A stretch of 18,166 nt of DNA from JBPEWY01 sp052032225 (GTDB taxonomy: Bacteria; Bacteroidota; Bacteroidia; Flavobacteriales; Flavobacteriaceae), in assembly GCA_052032225.1 (NCBI GenBank), contig JBPEWY010000010.1:1-18166 (forward strand), given 5' to 3'. Both the position numbers and the translations under genes were made by a program. Under the pieces are notes generated by a model. The model saw only the letters and a program-made list of their open reading frames with translations. It was not told where the DNA came from and ran no database searches. Of this stretch, positions 14,661 through 18,166 are shown piece after piece (position 1 is the stretch's first letter; each line of letters starts with the position of its first letter).

Positions 14661-15356
14661 ATGAGAAGCTTTTTTATTATAGTATTACTCTTTGCCACAT
14701 CAGGCTTTTGCATAGCCCAAGACTCACTGGTTATGCAATATACACCTGATACAAAATATGTAGAAGATCAGTTTTATGTTGGGGTTACGTATAACATTTT
14801 GGCCAATAGGCCTAGTAATGTTTCACAAAATAGCCTGTCGTATGGAGTACAGCTTGGCTTTATAAAAGATATCCCTGTAAATGAAAGAAGAAATTGGGCT
14901 CTGGGTCTTGGTGTAGGATATGTTACAGCTTCATACTATAATAATTTAAAAGCAACGCCAATTAATAACGGTGTAGAGTATAGTGTAATAGATGGAACGA
15001 CATCTTTTAGTGTAAATAAAATAGAAACTCATGGTATTGAATTTCCACTAGAAATTAGATGGAGAACTTCTACAGCGCAAACCTTTAAGTTTTGGCGTGT
15101 TTACACAGGGTTTAAAGTAGGATATTTATTTGCTTACCAATCTAAATATTCCGGCGATGGTGAAGATTTTTCGTTTACTAATGATGATATAGAACGCCTA
15201 AGGTATGGTATTACATTAGCAGTGGGCTATAGTACCTGGAATTTTTACACCTATTTTGGATTAAATTCTTTAGTAAAAAATAATACAGCAACTAATTTGA
15301 ACGAGCCAATCAATTTTTATCCAATAAAAGTGGGCCTACAGTTTTACATACTATAG
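14661..15356 (+). CDS. PorT-like outer-membrane beta-barrel protein
   Basis: 231 residues. Sec signal peptide (1-19, MRSFFIIVLLFATSGFCIA), then a beta-rich sequence with alternating aromatic/glycine strands: FYVGVTYNIL, SYGVQLGFIKDI, WALGLGVGYVTASYY, IEFPLEIRWR, WRVYTGFKVGYLFAY, RYGITLAVGYSTWNFYTYFGL, and a closing strand FYPIKVGLQFYIL. It ends in Leu rather than the common Phe. The length and the IEFPLEIRWR / KVGYLF pattern resemble the PorT (SprT) family, required for the type IX secretion system in Bacteroidota; the generic outer-membrane barrel family is the alternative. It sits between the exb operon, with its own promoter, and a convergent gene whose stop codon overlaps its own. Barrel call firm, PorT assignment moderate. 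Confidence 0.8.
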   Translation: MRSFFIIVLLFATSGFCIAQDSLVMQYTPDTKYVEDQFYVGVTYNILANRPSNVSQNSLSYGVQLGFIKDIPVNERRNWALGLGVGYVTASYYNNLKATPINNGVEYSVIDGTTSFSVNKIETHGIEFPLEIRWRTSTAQTFKFWRVYTGFKVGYLFAYQSKYSGDGEDFSFTNDDIERLRYGITLAVGYSTWNFYTYFGLNSLVKNNTATNLNEPINFYPIKVGLQFYIL

Positions 15357-15956
15357 CCAATAAGTAAAGGTTACAAGTTGCAAAGTGGCTCCTATAAAAA
15401 AAGCAATCAAAAGCTCGGTAGTATTATGTGCTTTTAAGTATAATCTTGCTGATGCTACACTTCCTAAAATTAGCACAAAAGTTCCTATTATTAGCGTCAT
15501 GTTTACCTCAAAATGAATGCTTAATCCTATTAAAAACATTAAAATATTACTGAGGCCTAAAATATGCAGACTTATTTTAGTTTTAAAGAAAGCTAAAATT
15601 AAGCTAGCCAAATAAGCTCCTAATAACCCAACAAAAAAGTAATATAACTCTAATGTATAAGAAACCGGAATTATTTGATTTAACACTATGTAAATAAGTA
15701 TTAAATTAACGCCAATAGGGACTTTTCTTTGATTAACATTACTAATAAAAATATCTGAAACCAACCCCATACTTTTTAAAAGCAAATAAGTTATTATAGG
15801 AATAGCTACTGTGAGTATAAGAATAGAAAATAACATTCCGGCTCTAATTTCATCAGGCAAATATTTTGGGCTTACAAAAAAATAAATAAGCGTACCTATT
15901 AGCGGTATAAATATAGGATGAAACAGGTATGATGTAAGTTTTGAGAGTTGTTTCAC
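15351..15956 (-). CDS. Polytopic membrane protein, degenerate PAP2 (phosphatidic acid phosphatase)-like
   Basis: 201 residues with about six hydrophobic segments (about 11-29, 41-62, 81-97, 103-124, 128-146, 150-169) and a final one near 182-198. Traces of the PAP2 motifs remain in order. NQRKVP (75-80) stands where KX6RP is expected, SLH (129-131) where PSGH is expected, and AR-X5-H-X3-E (R171, H177, E181) in place of SR-X5-H-X3-D. So the arginine and histidine of motif 3 are kept, while serine and aspartate are replaced. It may act on lipid phosphates, or be a non-catalytic relative. Its start lies 2 bp after the rpoN stop on the same strand, so it is probably co-transcribed downstream of rpoN. 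Its last six bases overlap the PorT-like gene. PAP2 kinship moderate. Confidence 0.72.
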   Translation of the reverse strand: MKQLSKLTSYLFHPIFIPLIGTLIYFFVSPKYLPDEIRAGMLFSILILTVAIPIITYLLLKSMGLVSDIFISNVNQRKVPIGVNLILIYIVLNQIIPVSYTLELYYFFVGLLGAYLASLILAFFKTKISLHILGLSNILMFLIGLSIHFEVNMTLIIGTFVLILGSVASARLYLKAHNTTELLIAFFIGATLQLVTFTYWL

Positions 15957-15958
15957 GT

Positions 15959-17422
15959 TTAAATTTCTTTACGTAATCTGGCTACAGGAATCTCTAATTG
16001 TTCTCTGTATTTAGCAACGGTTCTACGAGCAATAGGATAGCCTTTTTCTTTTAAAATTTGAGCAAGTTTATCGTCTGTTAATGGCTTCTTTTTATCTTCT
16101 TCTTGAATAACTGTTTCAAGTATTTTTTTGATTTCTTTTGTAGAAACATCTTCTCCTTGCTCATTTTTAATTGCTTCAGAAAAAAAGTCTTTTATTAATT
16201 TAGTGCCATAGGGAGTGTCTACATATTTACTGTTGGCTACTCTGGAAACCGTAGACACATCCATTCCAATTTTGTCTGCAATATCTTTTAAAATCATGGG
16301 CTTAAGGTTACGCTCATCTCCTGTTAAAAAATAGTCTTTTTGATATTGCATTATAGCATTCATGGTTACCAAAAGAGTTTCTTGACGTTGCTTAATGGCT
16401 TCTATAAACCATTTGGCTGCATCTAATTTTTGTTTTATAAATAAAACGGCATCTTTTTGAGATTTAGTTTTTTCTTTAGAAGCTTTATAGCCTTCAAGCA
16501 TGTTGTTATATTCTTTAGAAACGTGTAACTCGGGAGCGTTACGCCCGTTTAAAGAAAGCTCTAATTCACCATCAACTATCCTAATGGTGAAATCTGGCAC
16601 AATATGCTCTACAATTTTATTACTACCGGAATAAGAACCTCCGGGTTTAGGGTTTAAACGTTCAATTTCGTTAACGGCAGCTCTTAATTCTTCTTCAGTA
16701 ATATTATGCCGTTGTAACAGTTTTTTGTAATGTTTTTTTGAAAACTGCTCGAACGATCGTTCTAAAATTTCGATAGCCAACTTGGTGTTTTCTGTTTGTT
16801 CTTTACGCTCTAATTGAATAAGTAAACATTCTTGCAAATTTCTTGCACCAACACCTGCCGGTTCTAACTCATGAATAACATTTAAAAGTACATCTCTTAC
16901 CTGTTCTTCGTCAGTATATACATTTTGCGTAAAAGCCAAATCGTCTACAATATCAGGGATGCTTCTGCGTATGTAACCGCTTTCATCTATACTGCCAACT
17001 AAAAACTCGGCTATATCTCTTTCTGTGTCAGAGAGTCTGAATGTGTTTAATTGATTAAGTAAGTGCTGATGAAAAGTTACACCTGCTGCATAGGGTATAG
17101 TTTTTTCATCATCATCAGAACTGTAATTATTGCTTTGTGTTCTGTATTCAGGAATCTCATCATCGCTTAAATATTCATCTACATTAATATCTTCGGCTTC
17201 AATAGATTCGTTATCGTTAAACTCATCAAAATCTGAAGATAGGTCATCATCTAGGTTTTCTTTTTCCTCTTTACCACTTTCTAAAGCCGGATTTTCTTCT
17301 AACTCTTGCTTGAGGCGTTGCTCAAAAGCTTGTGTTGGAAGCTGTATGAGCTTCATTAACTGAATTTGCTGAGGAGAAAGCTTCTGCGATAACTTAAATT
17401 GTAATTGCTGTTTTAGCATCAA
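15959..17422 (-). CDS. rpoN: RNA polymerase sigma-54 factor
   Basis: 487 residues, normal for RpoN. Region I (about 1-50) is the Gln/Leu-rich activator-interaction domain (LKQQLQFKLSQKLSPQQIQLMKLIQ...LEENPALE). Region II (about 50-110) is very acidic. The core-binding region III spans about 110-330. A helix-turn-helix (LKDIADKIGMDVSTVSRVANSKY) is followed by the DNA -24 recognition RpoN box ARRTVAKYRE at 465-474. It directs transcription from -24/-12 promoters and needs an enhancer-binding ATPase. The first two codons are both ATG (17422 or 17419). A -7 promoter element lies at 17447-17454. I saw no -24/-12 promoter (TGGCAC-N5-TTGC) in the window, so its targets are elsewhere. Confidence 0.97.
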   Translation of the reverse strand: MMLKQQLQFKLSQKLSPQQIQLMKLIQLPTQAFEQRLKQELEENPALESGKEEKENLDDDLSSDFDEFNDNESIEAEDINVDEYLSDDEIPEYRTQSNNYSSDDDEKTIPYAAGVTFHQHLLNQLNTFRLSDTERDIAEFLVGSIDESGYIRRSIPDIVDDLAFTQNVYTDEEQVRDVLLNVIHELEPAGVGARNLQECLLIQLERKEQTENTKLAIEILERSFEQFSKKHYKKLLQRHNITEEELRAAVNEIERLNPKPGGSYSGSNKIVEHIVPDFTIRIVDGELELSLNGRNAPELHVSKEYNNMLEGYKASKEKTKSQKDAVLFIKQKLDAAKWFIEAIKQRQETLLVTMNAIMQYQKDYFLTGDERNLKPMILKDIADKIGMDVSTVSRVANSKYVDTPYGTKLIKDFFSEAIKNEQGEDVSTKEIKKILETVIQEEDKKKPLTDDKLAQILKEKGYPIARRTVAKYREQLEIPVARLRKEI

Positions 17423-17446
17423 CTATCTTTTATTACAAGTATATAG

Positions 17447-17454
17447 CAAAAATA
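17447..17454 (-). promoter_or_regulatory. -7 promoter element of rpoN
   Basis: TATTTTTG on the minus strand matches TAnnTTTG exactly; the start would be near 17442, a leader of about 20 nt. No convincing -33 TTG. The surrounding AT-richness makes a chance match possible. Confidence 0.4.
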
Positions 17455-17502
17455 AATAAATAGTAGCTAAAACTATATTAAAAAATAAGTAGGGAGTGAG
17501 TG

Positions 17503-17829
17503 TTAGAGTAGTTTTAAAATGTTTTTATTTTTTAAATCTAATCTACCATATGCAACTTTTATATAATATTCTACAGCAACTTCTTTAGGCAGGTTTTTTA
17601 AGGCATTATACGCTTCATTATCTTGTTGTAATAAATTGTAAAATGGCGCCATATATTCCCATGGAAGAACACCAAATGGTAAAATGGTATTGTTTAACTG
17701 AAAATATAAATCGTCTGTTTTAGGATCTATAAAGAAAAATAACGGACTCTTTTTGGTAGGTGTGGTTAAGATGCAAATTGGGTATTTTTCATACGATTCG
17801 TATTCAATGGTAAGCGGAATTATAGTCAT
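17503..17829 (-). CDS. Hypothetical protein, 108 residues
   Basis: I do not recognise a family. The protein starts MTIIPLTIEYESYEK, has no signal peptide or membrane helix, and is rich in aromatic residues (PLFFFIDPKTDDLYFQ; LPWEYMAPFYNLLQ), suggesting a small mixed alpha/beta soluble fold. The C-terminal half looks helical (EAYNALKNLPKEVAVEYYIKVAYGRL). It is upstream of rpoN on the same strand with an 80-bp gap, which holds rpoN's own candidate promoter. Its promoter and a duplicated GTTAAC site lie just upstream of its start. Codon use resembles its neighbours. Confidence 0.8.
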   Translation of the reverse strand: MTIIPLTIEYESYEKYPICILTTPTKKSPLFFFIDPKTDDLYFQLNNTILPFGVLPWEYMAPFYNLLQQDNEAYNALKNLPKEVAVEYYIKVAYGRLDLKNKNILKLL

Positions 17830-17832
17830 GGG

Positions 17833-17849
17833 GTTAACATTTTGTTAAC
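17833..17849. promoter_or_regulatory. Tandem GTTAAC palindromes at the promoter of the 108-residue gene
   Basis: GTTAAC at 17833-17838 and 17844-17849, with centres 11 bp apart, about one helical turn. They sit between the predicted transcription start (about 17846) and the ATG at 17829, where a bound repressor dimer would block the gene. Operator function is inferred from layout only. Confidence 0.35.
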
Positions 17850-17851
17850 AG

Positions 17852-17882
17852 CTAAAGTATCTGAACGGGTTTTACTGTGCAA
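17852..17882 (-). promoter_or_regulatory. Promoter of the 108-residue protein gene
   Basis: On the minus strand TTG (17880-17882) is followed after 20 nt by TACTTTAG (17852-17859), one mismatch from TAnnTTTG. The spacing is right for a Bacteroidota promoter; the predicted start is near 17846. Confidence 0.4.
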
Positions 17883-17953
17883 TGTATACCACTCGATATT
17901 TATAAATTTGGGGTGTATTTTTAAGAATTTAGACAATAGCTTAAAAAAAACAC

Positions 17954-17961
17954 TAAGTTTG
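17954..17961 (+). promoter_or_regulatory. -7 promoter element of the exported protein gene at the right edge
   Basis: TAAGTTTG matches TAnnTTTG exactly and lies 20 nt before the ATG at 17982. A second match, TAAATTTG at 17903-17910, is farther upstream. The gap from 17830 to 17981 between the two divergent genes therefore carries promoters for both. Confidence 0.45.
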
Positions 17962-17981
17962 TATTAAGACTTAACTTACAA

Positions 17982-18166
17982 ATGAAAAAACATCTACCAG
18001 TAGTAAGTGTACTGCTAATTATATTTACACATTTTACTTTTTCTCAGAATTCTACCAAGATTGTCCCACACGATTCTATTATTAATAAATCTTACGAAGA
18101 AATATATGCTTTGTTTAACTCTTACGAAAGTAAGGGAGACATAGAAAAAGCAGCGTTGTATGCAAG
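17982..18166 (+). CDS. Exported protein, partial (5' end only)
   Basis: 61 complete codons, open to the right edge. The first 22 residues are a Sec signal peptide (MKKHLPVVSVLLIIFTHFTFSQ, likely cut near FSQ). The mature part is hydrophilic and helical (SYEEIYALFNSYESKGDIEKAALYA), resembling the start of a tetratricopeptide repeat. In flavobacteria such N-termini often belong to TPR-containing sensor kinases or regulators, but too little is visible to decide. It is divergent from the 108-residue protein gene. Confidence 0.7.
   Translation, partial: MKKHLPVVSVLLIIFTHFTFSQNSTKIVPHDSIINKSYEEIYALFNSYESKGDIEKAALYA

Overview
The window looks like chromosomal DNA of a flavobacterium (Bacteroidota, probably Flavobacteriaceae). 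It is AT-rich and the genes lack clear Shine-Dalgarno sites. Upstream of many genes lies the Bacteroidota -7 promoter element TAnnTTTG. The gene content is also typical: a Sec/lipoprotein-type nitrous oxide reductase, an ExbB/ExbD/ExbD set, a PorT-like barrel protein and sigma-54. I see no transposase, integrase, phage gene or CRISPR array, and no gap between genes exceeds 170 bases.

Left part (1-3741, minus strand): a nitrous oxide respiration cluster. Read in transcription order it encodes a lipoprotein cytochrome c, a lipoprotein with a fasciclin (FAS1) domain, NosZ with complete CuA and CuZ ligand sets and its own lipoprotein-like signal, and a nos-linked membrane protein cut by the window edge. 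A 13-bp perfect stem-loop separates nosZ from the last gene. Transcribed divergently is an Rrf2-family regulator that keeps three cysteines in the IscR/NsrR positions. The shared 122-bp control region holds two inverted repeats. One is a 22-bp perfect palindrome with CRP/FNR geometry, about 41 bp upstream of the predicted start of the nos transcript, which is the class II activator position.

Middle (4461-12009): sucA-sucB (2-oxoglutarate dehydrogenase E1 and E2), closed by a strong terminator embedded in the 3' end of a convergent retropepsin-like protease gene. That gene diverges from a TatD-family hydrolase across a 56-bp gap with two overlapping promoters. The hydrolase is followed by a Bacteroidota-type glycerolipid acyltransferase and type I asparaginase, the last two sharing one base at TAATG.

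Right part (12080-18166): tRNA-Ser(GGA); a proton-motive-force energisation cluster (ExbB, a small unknown membrane protein, two ExbD proteins) ending in a clear terminator; a PorT-like outer-membrane barrel; a degenerate PAP2-like membrane protein overlapping it tail to tail; rpoN; an unrecognised 108-residue protein; and the start of an exported protein cut by the right edge.

I found no convincing wholly new system. The most interesting parts are the nos regulatory region, the lipoprotein FAS1/cytochrome/NosZ set, the unknown Exb-linked membrane protein, two promoters that imply leaderless mRNAs, and two enzymes with altered catalytic-motif spacing or residues.
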